DNA from: Collinsella aerofaciens
GTDB taxonomy: Bacteria > Actinomycetota > Coriobacteriia > Coriobacteriales > Coriobacteriaceae
Direction: 5' to 3'
Assembly (NCBI RefSeq): GCF_902364945.1
Contig: NZ_CABJFS010000003.1
Coordinates: 201,981-265,980 of the forward strand
DNA length: 64,000 nucleotides
The notes below the pieces were generated by a model that ran no database searches, had not been told where the DNA came from, and worked only from the letters and a program-made list of their open reading frames with translations. The translations under genes were made by a program, and so were the position numbers. Shown here piece after piece: positions 33,174 to 41,893 of this stretch (position 1 is the stretch's first letter; each line of letters starts with the position of its first letter).

Positions 33174-33797
33174 ATGGCAAAGAAACCCGATTCGTTCTAC
33201 TTTGACAACTACGTCGCCTGCGCCGACCTTGCCGTCCAGGCCGCCGAGCTGCTCACCAAGATTTTCGAGAACTTCGATCCTGCAAAGATTCACGATATGC
33301 TCGACAAGATGCACGCGATCGAGCATGCGGCCGACAAGAAGCACCACGAGCTCGAAGACGCCTTGCTCACCGCCTTTATCACCCCGCTTGAGCGCGAGGA
33401 CCTGGACCTGATGAGCTGCTCGCTCGACACCGTGCTCGACCGTATCGAGGGCGTCGTGCAGCGCGTCTACTTCACCAACATCCAGAGCATCCATCCCGAC
33501 GCCATCGTCATCGCCCACAAGGTGACCGACGCCTGCCGCGCCATGAAGGACCTGATGGTCGAGCTGCCTAACTACCGCAAGTCCAAGACGCTGCGCGAGC
33601 TCGTCATCCAGATCAACACCATCGAGTCCGAGGCCGACGAGCTCTATATCAACGCCATGCGTAACCTGCACGTTAACGGCAAGGACCCGCTCGAGGTCAT
33701 CGCTTGGCGTGACGTGTACGCCTTCCTGGAGTACTGCGCCGACTGCTGCGAGAATGTGGCCGATGTCGTGGATTCGATTGTCATGAAGAACAGTTAA
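33174..33797 (+). CDS. DUF47/PhoU-like phosphate transport regulator
   Basis: A 207-residue helical protein of the DUF47 (Pit accessory protein) family, distantly related to PhoU. It is mostly alpha-helical with conserved acidic/histidine positions such as HAIEHAADKKHHELED near residue 47, IQINTIESEADELY near 146 and EYCADCCENVADVVDSIVM at the end. These proteins are thought to bind metals and control the neighbouring Pit transporter. AAAGGA precedes the start. It follows the Pit gene by 67 bases, so the two form one operon. Confidence 0.87.
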   Translation: MAKKPDSFYFDNYVACADLAVQAAELLTKIFENFDPAKIHDMLDKMHAIEHAADKKHHELEDALLTAFITPLEREDLDLMSCSLDTVLDRIEGVVQRVYFTNIQSIHPDAIVIAHKVTDACRAMKDLMVELPNYRKSKTLRELVIQINTIESEADELYINAMRNLHVNGKDPLEVIAWRDVYAFLEYCADCCENVADVVDSIVMKNS

Positions 33798-33817
33798 TTG
33801 GGGGTACGTGTCCCGGC

Positions 33818-33901
33818 GGCGAAGGGCCGGCCACGGTTTGCTTTCTCACTCCGGCTGCTTTGCAGAGTCGTTCGAAAGTAAACCGTGGCCGGCCCTTCGC
33901 C
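33818..33901. repeat. Nested palindrome with 22-bp perfect arms
   Basis: 33818-33839 is the exact inverse complement of 33880-33901 (arm GGCGAAGGGCCGGCCACGG and three T). After one mismatch CTTTC/GAAAG adds five pairs, and CTGC/GCAG forms a small central hairpin. It lies 21 bases past the DUF47 stop and may double as its terminator. Confidence 0.85.
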
Positions 33902-34079
33902 TTACATATCACCATTGGAACTTTGGCTGATAGTTATAGCGCAATGGGGGTTTGGCTGAAGGGACCTTTGGTATCCGTTCGGACACTTTGGCCCTTGATG
34001 AGCGTTTGGCTGATTGCTGCTTTGGGTACTCTTTGGGTTACTTTTGGTTTGTTTGATTTTTAATTTTAGGAGGGCTTGT

Positions 34080-34610
34080 ATGTCTTATTTGGATCTGGCT
34101 CGTGGTCGGTATTCTTGTCGCGAGTTTGAGGACCGTTCTGTTGAGCAGGCTGTGGTGGATGCCATTGTTGAGGCTGGGCGTATTGCTCCTTCTGCTTGTA
34201 ATAATCATCCAGCCCGTGTGATGGTGCTGGATACGCCTGAGCTGTTGGAGAAGGCTGCTGCTTGTCAGCCTCGGTTTGCTCGTGATGGGTCTATCTTTGG
34301 AGCTCCGCTTGTCTTCCTTATTTGCAGCGTTACCGATGATGCTTGGGTGCGCCCTTATGACCAGATGAATTCCAGTGAAATCGATACGTCCATCGTGTGC
34401 GACCAGATGATGATGGAGGCCACCGAGCAGGGCCTGGGAACGTGCTGGGTATGCCATTTTAAGCCTGAGGTGGCACAGGAGCAGTTCAATCTGCCCAAGT
34501 GCGTCTATCCCTATCACATGCTCGTCTGTGGCTATCCCGCCGACCACATCGCCGATCCCGAGCATCGCGAGGCCCGCACTATTCCCCTCTCCAACTTCCT
34601 CCTCAAGTAG
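34080..34610 (+). CDS. Nitroreductase family protein
   Basis: A 176-residue FMN-dependent oxidoreductase of the nitroreductase fold. YLDLARGRYSCREFEDRSV at the N-terminus contains the FMN-binding RxSxRxF pattern, APSACNNHPARVMV near residue 36 is the second FMN loop, and EATEQGLGTCWVCHF near 112 the third. No partner domain. AGGAGG precedes the ATG. The first half (to about 34340) uses T-ending codons heavily, while the second half uses C/G-ending codons like the rest of the window, suggesting a mosaic origin. The T-rich leader contains three copies of TTTGGCTGA. Confidence 0.85.
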   Translation: MSYLDLARGRYSCREFEDRSVEQAVVDAIVEAGRIAPSACNNHPARVMVLDTPELLEKAAACQPRFARDGSIFGAPLVFLICSVTDDAWVRPYDQMNSSEIDTSIVCDQMMMEATEQGLGTCWVCHFKPEVAQEQFNLPKCVYPYHMLVCGYPADHIADPEHREARTIPLSNFLLK

Positions 34611-34652
34611 TTTTAGACATACCTTAAAATCTACCTTTTACCACGCGCCCTT

Positions 34653-34688
34653 CGCCGAGTTCTGTCCTATCGCATGCAGAGCTCGGCG
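34653..34688 (+). terminator. Terminator of the nitroreductase gene
   Basis: CGCCGAGTTCTG (34653-34664) pairs with CAGAGCTCGGCG (34677-34688), one mismatch, followed by TTTTGTTT. Confidence 0.75.
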
Positions 34689-34722
34689 TTTTGTTTCCCA
34701 ACCCGTATACAGCCACAAAAAA

Positions 34723-34744
34723 GGAGCCCGCAGGTGCGAGCTCC
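34723..34744 (-). terminator. Terminator of divIVA
   Basis: GGAGCCCGC and GCGAGCTCC form a stem; on the minus strand it is followed by TTTTTTGTGG. This ends the yggS-sepF-yggT-divIVA unit. Confidence 0.8.
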
Positions 34745-34774
34745 TCTTAAGGACACTAGATTGTAGCTCTGATG

Positions 34775-35449
34775 CTAGTCCAGGTCGTCGGCAGCAAAGT
34801 TGTCGATCGGGGCGAAGGGATCGGCCACGGGGACAACCGGGTCAGCGACGGGCAGCGGCTCGGCGGGAACAGTCACCGCAGGAGAAGCGGCAGAACCGAC
34901 CGGCGTGGAGGCCATGAGGTCGGCCGGGAAGGAGTTCTGGGCATCGTCCATGAAGTGCTGGATGAGCTTGAGGTACTCGGCCTTGAACTCCTCGCGGGAA
35001 GCCTTGAGACGATCGATTTCCTCGAGCTCGGCCTGCTTCTCGGTCAGAGCCTGGCGGATAACCTCGCGGGCCTTAGCGTCAGCCTCGTTGCGGATACGCT
35101 CAGCGTTCTCGTTGGCATCGTTGACGATGGTCTCAGCGGTCTGCTGGGCAGCGATCAGGGCAGCGGAAATCTGGCGCTCCTGAGCGGAGAAGTCAGGGGC
35201 GGGAGCAGCCACGGGGGCGGCAGGAACGGCTTGGGCGGTGGCATCCTGAGCCTGGGCAAGCTGAGCCTGCGCATCGGCAAGCTGCTGCTCGGTAGCAGTC
35301 AGGCGACCCTTAAGGTCGACGATCTTAGCGAGCATAGCGTCAACCTCGGAGGACAGCGTCTCCAAGAAGACGTCGACCTCGGCGGGATCGTAGCCACGCT
35401 TGGCCTCAGAGAAAGTCTGAGCCTGGATGTCTGCAGGGGTAATAGCCAT
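34775..35449 (-). CDS. divIVA: DivIVA domain protein
   Basis: A 224-residue coiled-coil protein that marks curved membrane at poles and septa and recruits growth or division proteins. ITPADIQAQTFSEAKRGYD at the N-terminus and VDVFLETLSSEVDAMLAKI are the conserved DivIVA membrane-binding and coiled-coil entry regions. A long coiled coil runs to about residue 150 and is interrupted by an Ala/Pro-rich stretch near 75-90. The C-terminus is Pro/Val/Asp-rich. GGAG precedes the start. It is last in a yggS-sepF-yggT-divIVA operon, the usual Gram-positive order without ylmH. Confidence 0.9.
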   Translation of the reverse strand: MAITPADIQAQTFSEAKRGYDPAEVDVFLETLSSEVDAMLAKIVDLKGRLTATEQQLADAQAQLAQAQDATAQAVPAAPVAAPAPDFSAQERQISAALIAAQQTAETIVNDANENAERIRNEADAKAREVIRQALTEKQAELEEIDRLKASREEFKAEYLKLIQHFMDDAQNSFPADLMASTPVGSAASPAVTVPAEPLPVADPVVPVADPFAPIDNFAADDLD

Positions 35450-35510
35450 AACAAGTCTCCTTTTTCATCGCCTCGGCGCTATACGCCCGACGTAAGTTAC
35501 TAAGTCAGTT

Positions 35511-35792
35511 CTATACGAGTATACCTATAAGAAGCTGCAGAACCAGCCTCTGCACCAACTGCAACGCAATAATCGCAACGACCGGCGAAAAATCGATACC
35601 GCCCATCGGCGGGATGAAACGACGGAACAGGTTGAGCCACGGACCGCACACGCTATCGAGCACCGCAGCAATATCCTGAAGCAAACCACCCTGCTTCATG
35701 GGAATCCACGTCATAAAGCAGTAGACGACAATGAGCGTGGAATAGAAGTTGAACAGCGTGTTGACCAGCTGGACGATAGTGTAGATGTTGAT
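35511..35792 (-). CDS. yggT: YggT (YlmG) family membrane protein with ATC start
   Basis: A small protein with two membrane segments, linked to division and osmotic tolerance. The family core RRFIPPMGGIDFSPVVAIIA is clear. Family members are about 90 residues. The first ATG in frame (35714) would give 67 residues and remove the first membrane helix (QLVNTLFNFYSTLIVVYCF). Between the upstream in-frame stop and that ATG there is no ATG, GTG or TTG. An ATC at 35792-35790 has GAGGAG six bases upstream and gives 93 residues, so initiation at ATC is proposed. It lies 21 bases after sepF. Confidence 0.75.
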   Translation of the reverse strand: MNIYTIVQLVNTLFNFYSTLIVVYCFMTWIPMKQGGLLQDIAAVLDSVCGPWLNLFRRFIPPMGGIDFSPVVAIIALQLVQRLVLQLLIGILV

Positions 35793-35813
35793 GGGAATCT
35801 CCTCGTCTTGTCT

Positions 35814-36536
35814 TTACTTAAGGTAGCCGTCGGCACGAAGCTTCTTGAGATCGGAATCTTTGACCTCGCAGCCGGCGGGCAGCACCATGAACACACGGTC
35901 GCCCACCTCCTTGACCGTGGCACCCAGACCGCAGGCAAAGCCGTAAGAGAAGTCCAAGACGCGCTTAGCAACTTCGGTGCGTACGCCCACAAAAATCAGT
36001 GCGACAGGCTGCTTGGTGCGAACGCGGCGCACTACGGTCTCCACGTCGTCATAGCTCTCGGGGCGCAGGACATAGGCCGGCAGCTGCGGCGTGGCGTTGA
36101 TGATATTGCTCGCATAGGCCGAGGCATCGCTCGGTGCAGGCGCGGGCGCAGCGGCGGCACGGGCGCGGGTGTTCTCGGCGTAGCTCGACGGCGTGTCATA
36201 GGCACCAGGACGATAACCGCTCGCAACGCTGTCCTGCGAGCGCGAAGGCGGGTTATACGTCGTGGCATGACGGGAGTCATCGCCGACAAGCTGACCGGAG
36301 CGCGTATACACGGCAACCGACTCAGCTTCACCGCGGCGCGTCTGGCCAAGCAGGCCGTTGCTCGGCTCGTCTTGGGTGTAGAAGCCCTCGCCCGAAGCAC
36401 CGCTGTAGCCGTTGCCCTGATAACTATCGTCATAGCCGTCATCGTAGCCGTAGTCGTCGTCCTGGCCATAACCCTGGTCGTAACCCTGCTGGCCGCCCAG
36501 GTGCATCTTATTTTTAATCTCGTCAAGGAAGCCCAT
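35814..36536 (-). CDS. sepF: Cell division protein SepF
   Basis: Anchors FtsZ filaments to the membrane, important in bacteria without FtsA. 240 residues. MGFLDEIKNKMHLG is the N-terminal amphipathic membrane helix. A Gly/Tyr/Asp/Gln-rich disordered linker runs from about 15 to 140 and is longer than in Bacillus SepF. The C-terminal SepF domain (about 155-240) has VLRPESYDDVETVVRRV, PVALIFVGVRTEVAKRVLDF and RVFMVLPAGCEV. The start at 36536 has GAGAGGA before it. No ftsA is found in the cluster, which fits SepF as the main FtsZ anchor. Confidence 0.92.
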   Translation of the reverse strand: MGFLDEIKNKMHLGGQQGYDQGYGQDDDYGYDDGYDDSYQGNGYSGASGEGFYTQDEPSNGLLGQTRRGEAESVAVYTRSGQLVGDDSRHATTYNPPSRSQDSVASGYRPGAYDTPSSYAENTRARAAAAPAPAPSDASAYASNIINATPQLPAYVLRPESYDDVETVVRRVRTKQPVALIFVGVRTEVAKRVLDFSYGFACGLGATVKEVGDRVFMVLPAGCEVKDSDLKKLRADGYLK

Positions 36537-36596
36537 GGTTGTGTCCTCTCGCGGTTTAGTGCAGGCACCCCGATAATCAGTGCGCACTTCAGAGCC

Positions 36597-37334
36597 TTAT
36601 TTTACTGCAAACTCCGGGCTAAATACTACCCTGCCCAGGCGAACGAGCGTAGAGCCCTCCTCAAGGGCAGGCTCAAAGTCCTCGCTCATGCCGCAGGAAA
36701 GCTCAGGCAGGTTCAAATCGGGATGCGCCGCCTCCAGCTCATCCCTCAGCTCACGAAGCCCCGCAAAGGTGCGGCGTGCCACATCCTTATTCCCCCGGGG
36801 CGCCATAGTCATAAGCCCCTGTACGCAAATTCCCTCAAGTTCCGCAAGCTCACCCGCGGCGGCGCGAATCTCATCGGGCGAAAAGCCTCCCTTCGACTCC
36901 TCACCACTCACATTGACCTCGATGAGCACACACTGGGGGCCGGCGAGCTCGCCTGCCTCAATCTTGCGGACAGCACGGCTCGAGATCGCCTGCGCCAGAT
37001 GCAGCGAACCCACCGAGTGAATCAGCTCGGCTGAGCCCAGCACTGCATTGATCTTATTGGTCTGCAGGTTGCCGATCATATCGAAGCGCACCTCGGGCAG
37101 CTCCGGATGCTCCGCCAGACCCGTGAGCTTGCGAACCAGCTCCTGCGGGCGGTTCTCGGCAAAATTGCGATACCCCGTCTGGATGGCGGCAACGGTCTCA
37201 TCGACACCAACGGTCTTGGACACGGCAATGAGGCGCGCGGCGTCGTGGGGGCGGCCCGCGCGATCGAGCGCCGCATAAAAACGTTCCAGAATCTGCTCGC
37301 GGCGAGCGCGCATCAAGTCCAAATAGTTATCCAT
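36597..37334 (-). CDS. yggS: YggS/YlmE pyridoxal-phosphate homeostasis protein
   Basis: A 245-residue PLP-binding protein of the alanine-racemase-like barrel fold (PLPBP), which buffers free PLP and has no known catalytic role. ARLIAVSKTVGVDETVAAI near residue 35 contains the PLP lysine, GNLQTNKINAVLGS near 84, LIEVNVSGEESKGGF near 125, and LSCGMSEDFEPALEEGSTLV near 215. The start at 37334 has GGAGG ten bases upstream. It opens the yggS-sepF-yggT-divIVA unit and is separated from pgeF, its usual neighbour, by the pst operon. Confidence 0.9.
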   Translation of the reverse strand: MDNYLDLMRARREQILERFYAALDRAGRPHDAARLIAVSKTVGVDETVAAIQTGYRNFAENRPQELVRKLTGLAEHPELPEVRFDMIGNLQTNKINAVLGSAELIHSVGSLHLAQAISSRAVRKIEAGELAGPQCVLIEVNVSGEESKGGFSPDEIRAAAGELAELEGICVQGLMTMAPRGNKDVARRTFAGLRELRDELEAAHPDLNLPELSCGMSEDFEPALEEGSTLVRLGRVVFSPEFAVK

Positions 37335-37384
37335 TGCTAATCGCCTCCGCTGACAGCCAAACAAGTAGTCCCATGCTAACGCAA

Positions 37385-37416
37385 GAGCGCGGCCCCGCAT
37401 GTGCAAGGCCGCGCTC
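37385..37416 (-). terminator. Probable terminator of the pst-phoU operon
   Basis: GAGCGCGGCC (37385-37394) and GGCCGCGCTC (37407-37416) form a perfect 10-bp stem between phoU and yggS. Only a short T stretch follows on the minus strand. Confidence 0.6.
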
Positions 37417-37453
37417 ACTTAGGTATTTACAATCTTTCGACGAACGGGGTCAC

Positions 37454-38311
37454 TTACTCCTCGTCGTCCTCGCCATCGTCCTCGTCCTCAAGATGATCGA
37501 GCAGGTAGCGAAGACCCTCGCTGACCTCGTTAGCGGGCACCTTGGCAACGTAGCGAGCGTCGACGGCGGGCCTCATGATAACACCCTCGCCCGAAGGCAC
37601 GCGCATGCTCTCGAGCTCATCCTCGTCCACACGGGCGATATCGCCGGCGTTCATACGCTGACCAGTCAACAGGAAGGTCAGACGGCAAGCGGCATCGATG
37701 GAAATCGAAGCGATGCGATCGAGGTAGCGCGAAACCATGATAGCGCGGCGCAGGTCGTCATAGTTGCTGTCGTCGTCCATAAAGTCGCCCGTATCCATAC
37801 GGTTAAAGGTGCGGAAGAACTTCTCGTAGGCGGCGTGCACCGGCTCGTCCTCGACGGCCAAGTTGCAGATGATGGACATGTCATTGGTGACGAGCGCAGA
37901 AAGCGAAGAGCCCAGCACCTGGTAAACAGCTTCGGCCTCGGCCTCAACCGTACCGACGAGCTCCTGGGGCAGCGAGATGTCGGCCTTGATCATATGACGC
38001 GTGGCACGGCAGATCTGACGGACCTTATCGGTCATGCGCTGCAGGTTAAAGTCGACGTAGATAATCGTCTGCAGCAAGCGGAAGTCGGAGGCGACCGGCG
38101 ACTGCGTGGCGATCAGGTTGTAGCACACGGCCTCCAAGTTGGCGCAGCGCGCGTCAATCGAAAGCGTGCGCTTCTTGGTCTTGGTGGCGAGCTTGCGGTC
38201 GTCGGTCGCATAGGCCTTAACGGCATCGTGGAGGGCCAGATCGACGGCCTCGTAGATGCTCAGCATCTCGTGGCGGGCCTCGATGAGCTGACGGGAAAAC
38301 AGTTTACGCAT
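37454..38311 (-). CDS. phoU: PhoU-family phosphate signalling regulator
   Basis: Links the Pst transporter to phosphate signalling. 285 residues: two PhoU helical-bundle repeats in the first 220 residues (ALHDAVKAYATDDRKLA and the second around YEKFFRTFNRMDTGDF), then an extra tail of about 60 residues ending in a very acidic DEDDGEDDEE. DFRLLQTIIYVDFNLQRMTD matches the conserved D-x-R-x-I region of PhoU. GGAG precedes the start. It follows pstB by 92 bases as the last pst gene. No PhoR/PhoB pair is in the window. Confidence 0.87.
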   Translation of the reverse strand: MRKLFSRQLIEARHEMLSIYEAVDLALHDAVKAYATDDRKLATKTKKRTLSIDARCANLEAVCYNLIATQSPVASDFRLLQTIIYVDFNLQRMTDKVRQICRATRHMIKADISLPQELVGTVEAEAEAVYQVLGSSLSALVTNDMSIICNLAVEDEPVHAAYEKFFRTFNRMDTGDFMDDDSNYDDLRRAIMVSRYLDRIASISIDAACRLTFLLTGQRMNAGDIARVDEDELESMRVPSGEGVIMRPAVDARYVAKVPANEVSEGLRYLLDHLEDEDDGEDDEE

Positions 38312-38403
38312 GGTTCACTCCAATCAGTTGGGTGCGGTCATGCCGCCCGCACAGTGAATACGCACCGGACCAGGTCCGATCGGCTTGGGACTAGTCGCAC
38401 CGA

Positions 38404-39207
<804 letters not shown>

Positions 39208-39219
39208 GGGACTCCTTAA

Positions 39220-40125
39220 CTAGCGACGCTTGCGCGACAGGAAGCGCGCAAACAGGTTGAAGGCCAGAATGATCACCATCAGCAAGAGCGCGGTGCCGTA
39301 GGCTGCGTTCATGTTGATGCCGTCGTTGGCAAGCAGGTACAGGTGAACCGTCATGGGGCGGCCGGAATCGAGCGGCGAGATAGGTAGATTGATGGCCTGG
39401 CCCATGGTGTAGAGCACCACGGCGGTCTCGCCAATGGCACGGCCGATGGCAAGGACAATGCCCGTGGCAATACGGCCAAAGGCAGAAGGAAGCACGATCT
39501 TGGAGACAACCTGCCACTTGGTGGCGCCCAGGCCATACGCGCCCCAACGGATATAGCGCGGAACGGCGCGAATGGCCTCTTCGGTGGTGCGCATGACGAT
39601 GGGAAGCATCAAGAGCGCAAGCGCCAGAGCGGCCGAGACCATCGAAAGGCCCAGACCCATAGCCTCGACAAACAAGGCGTAGCCAAACAGGCCCATAACG
39701 ATGGAGGGCACCGAGGCCAAAGCGTCAGCAGCGTAGCGAATGAGCTCGACGATCTTGCCCTGCTTGGCGTACTCGGCCAGATAGACGGCTGCCAGCACAG
39801 CGATCGGCGTGCAGATAAGCATGGCGAGCGCCGTCACATAGACGGTCGAGACGATCGTGGGCCAAATACCGCCCTCGGCGTTGACGCCCTGGGGCCAACC
39901 GAAGATAAAGTCGAGCGAGATGTGTGGCAGGCCGTTGATGACCACGTAGGCGATGATAGCGACCAGCACCAGCGTGGTGATGTATGCCGCGGCACGGAAC
40001 ACGCCAAGCATGATCTTGTTGGACAGGTCCTTGTTGATGCGGCCCTTCTTGCCGTGGGAAAGGGCACGCTTGATGCGCTCGCGCGACGAGGTCGTATCGA
40101 CCGACGGGGCGACGGAATCGGACAT
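39220..40125 (-). CDS. pstA: Phosphate ABC transporter permease PstA
   Basis: One of the two membrane subunits of the phosphate importer. 301 residues with six membrane helices after a basic N-terminus of about 45. The EAA-type loop near IRAVPRYIRWGAYGLGATKW (about residue 190) contacts PstB. The start follows the pstC stop by three bases and has a GGGGGTAG ribosome site in the pstC end. Confidence 0.92.
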   Translation of the reverse strand: MSDSVAPSVDTTSSRERIKRALSHGKKGRINKDLSNKIMLGVFRAAAYITTLVLVAIIAYVVINGLPHISLDFIFGWPQGVNAEGGIWPTIVSTVYVTALAMLICTPIAVLAAVYLAEYAKQGKIVELIRYAADALASVPSIVMGLFGYALFVEAMGLGLSMVSAALALALLMLPIVMRTTEEAIRAVPRYIRWGAYGLGATKWQVVSKIVLPSAFGRIATGIVLAIGRAIGETAVVLYTMGQAINLPISPLDSGRPMTVHLYLLANDGINMNAAYGTALLLMVIILAFNLFARFLSRKRR

Positions 40126-40128
40126 AGC

Positions 40129-41055
40129 CTACCCCCTCTTCTTCTTGGAAACCAGGCGGACGATGCCCACCAGCGTGGCGGAAATGATAAACAGGACCAC
40201 GCCCATGCCGAACAGCGCCGAGCGATGCAGACCCGAGGAATAGCTCATGTCGAGCGCAATCTGGCTCGTGAGCGTCGAGATGGGGCTCGCAATGCTGTCG
40301 GGAATAACCGGGGCGTTACCCACGACCATGAGCACGGCCATGGTCTCGCCGATGGCACGGCCCATACCCAGCACGATGGCATCCACGATACCCAGCTTGG
40401 CGGCAGGTAACACGACCTTATAGATAGTCTGCCACTTGGTGGCGCCCATGGCATACGATGCCTCGCGAATGCCCATGGGAATGGAATTGAGAGCATCGAT
40501 GGTAAGCGTCGTGATGGTGGGCACGATCATAATGGCGAGCACGAACCACGCCGTCAGCGCGCCAAAACCAAGACCGCCGGTCAGTTGTGCGATAAACGGG
40601 CGGATGATGATCATGCCAAAGAAGCCATAGATGATAGAAGGGATGCCGGCCAACAGGTCAACGGCAGGGCTGATGAGCTTGCGCACGCGCTTGCTGGCGA
40701 TCTCGACCAGATACACGGCCGTGCCCACGCCTAGGGGCACACCCATGGCGAGCGCACCGACGGTCACCAGACCCGAGCCGGCAAGCAGCGACACGATGCC
40801 GTAGTGACCCTCAGAGGGCGCCCACGTAAAGCTAAAGAAGTCCGCCAGACCGATGTCGGTAAAGACGGGCAGCGCCGAGTACGTGGTAAAGACAAAAATC
40901 AGGATGACGGTAACGACCGCCAAGAACGCGCAGGCAAAGAAGATCCACTGCAGCGCCTTCTCCTTGATATAGGTACTGCGCGATACGAGCGCCAGCTCGC
41001 GCTTCTTGGGCGTCTGAACATTCCGCTCAGTCTGGGAGTTTTCCTGTGCTTCCAT
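40129..41055 (-). CDS. pstC: Phosphate ABC transporter permease PstC
   Basis: Second membrane subunit of the phosphate importer. 308 residues with six helices; the permease loop near SIPMGIREASYAMGATKW (about residue 198) contacts PstB. The start is taken as the ATG at 41055, eight bases after GGGGAG; a GTG nine bases earlier is too close to that site. It begins one base after the pstS stop region, so the two are coupled. Confidence 0.92.
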   Translation of the reverse strand: MEAQENSQTERNVQTPKKRELALVSRSTYIKEKALQWIFFACAFLAVVTVILIFVFTTYSALPVFTDIGLADFFSFTWAPSEGHYGIVSLLAGSGLVTVGALAMGVPLGVGTAVYLVEIASKRVRKLISPAVDLLAGIPSIIYGFFGMIIIRPFIAQLTGGLGFGALTAWFVLAIMIVPTITTLTIDALNSIPMGIREASYAMGATKWQTIYKVVLPAAKLGIVDAIVLGMGRAIGETMAVLMVVGNAPVIPDSIASPISTLTSQIALDMSYSSGLHRSALFGMGVVLFIISATLVGIVRLVSKKKRG

Positions 41056-41056
41056 G

Positions 41057-41893
41057 CTACTCACTCCCCTTCTCGTCGTTGGTGACGGGGATAAAGCCCG
41101 CCTCGCGAATCTGCTTGTCCATCTTTTCGGACGTCACGTAGTCGATGTAATCCTGCGCCTGCTGCGAAGGCGCACCCTTCACAAAGAAGTAAAGGTCGCG
41201 TGAGATTGGATAGCCGCCGCTCGCGACCGTCTTCTCGGACGCCTCAACATGATTGACCGAGACGGCCTTGACCGAGGTCTTGGCGTTGAGGCTATCGACG
41301 AAGCCCAGCGAAATGTAGCCGATGGCACCGCGCGAACGAGATACCACGTCGCGCACCTGGCCCGTGCCCGAAAGAACGGCCGAGCGGCGATCGAACGGGG
41401 TGCCGTCCATCACGATGGTGCGAAAGGCCTCACGCGTGCCGGACGCCTCATCTCGGTTGATGACCTGAATCCTCAGGTCCTCGCCACCGACTTCTTTCCA
41501 GTTGGTGATCTTGCCGGCGTAAATATCGCGGAGCTGCTCGGTCGAGAGGTTATCGACCGGGTTATCGTCGTTCACGATGACCGCGATACCGTCGTGGGCA
41601 ATGACGATGGGAGTCAGGCCCAAATCCTGTTCGTCGGCATTGAGTCCACGGGAGGAGCTGGCAATATCGGCCGTGCCAGCGCTGACGGCTTCGATGCCAG
41701 CGGAAGAGCCCAAACCGGAAACGAGCACGTCGATGCCGGTCTCCTCCTTAAAGCCCTCTGCCGCAATCTCGGCGATAGGAAGGCAGGTCGTAGAGCCGGC
41801 CACGGTAATGGAAGAGGTAGAAGATCCCGAAGAACAGGCGCACAGCGTAAGCGTAAGCACAGCGGCGCTCAGGACCGATACGATCTTTCTCAT
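41057..41893 (-). CDS. pstS: Phosphate-binding lipoprotein PstS
   Basis: Captures phosphate outside the cell for the Pst importer. 278 residues. A lipoprotein signal ends LTLCACSSG, with cysteine lipidation at about residue 19. VAGSTTCLPIAEIAAEGF, ADIASSSRGLN and NRDEASGTREAF provide the phosphate-binding loops. The ATG overlaps the pgeF stop as ATGA (41890-41893), so translation of pstS is probably coupled to pgeF. The first gene of pstSCAB-phoU. Confidence 0.93.
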   Translation of the reverse strand: MRKIVSVLSAAVLTLTLCACSSGSSTSSITVAGSTTCLPIAEIAAEGFKEETGIDVLVSGLGSSAGIEAVSAGTADIASSSRGLNADEQDLGLTPIVIAHDGIAVIVNDDNPVDNLSTEQLRDIYAGKITNWKEVGGEDLRIQVINRDEASGTREAFRTIVMDGTPFDRRSAVLSGTGQVRDVVSRSRGAIGYISLGFVDSLNAKTSVKAVSVNHVEASEKTVASGGYPISRDLYFFVKGAPSQQAQDYIDYVTSEKMDKQIREAGFIPVTNDEKGSE

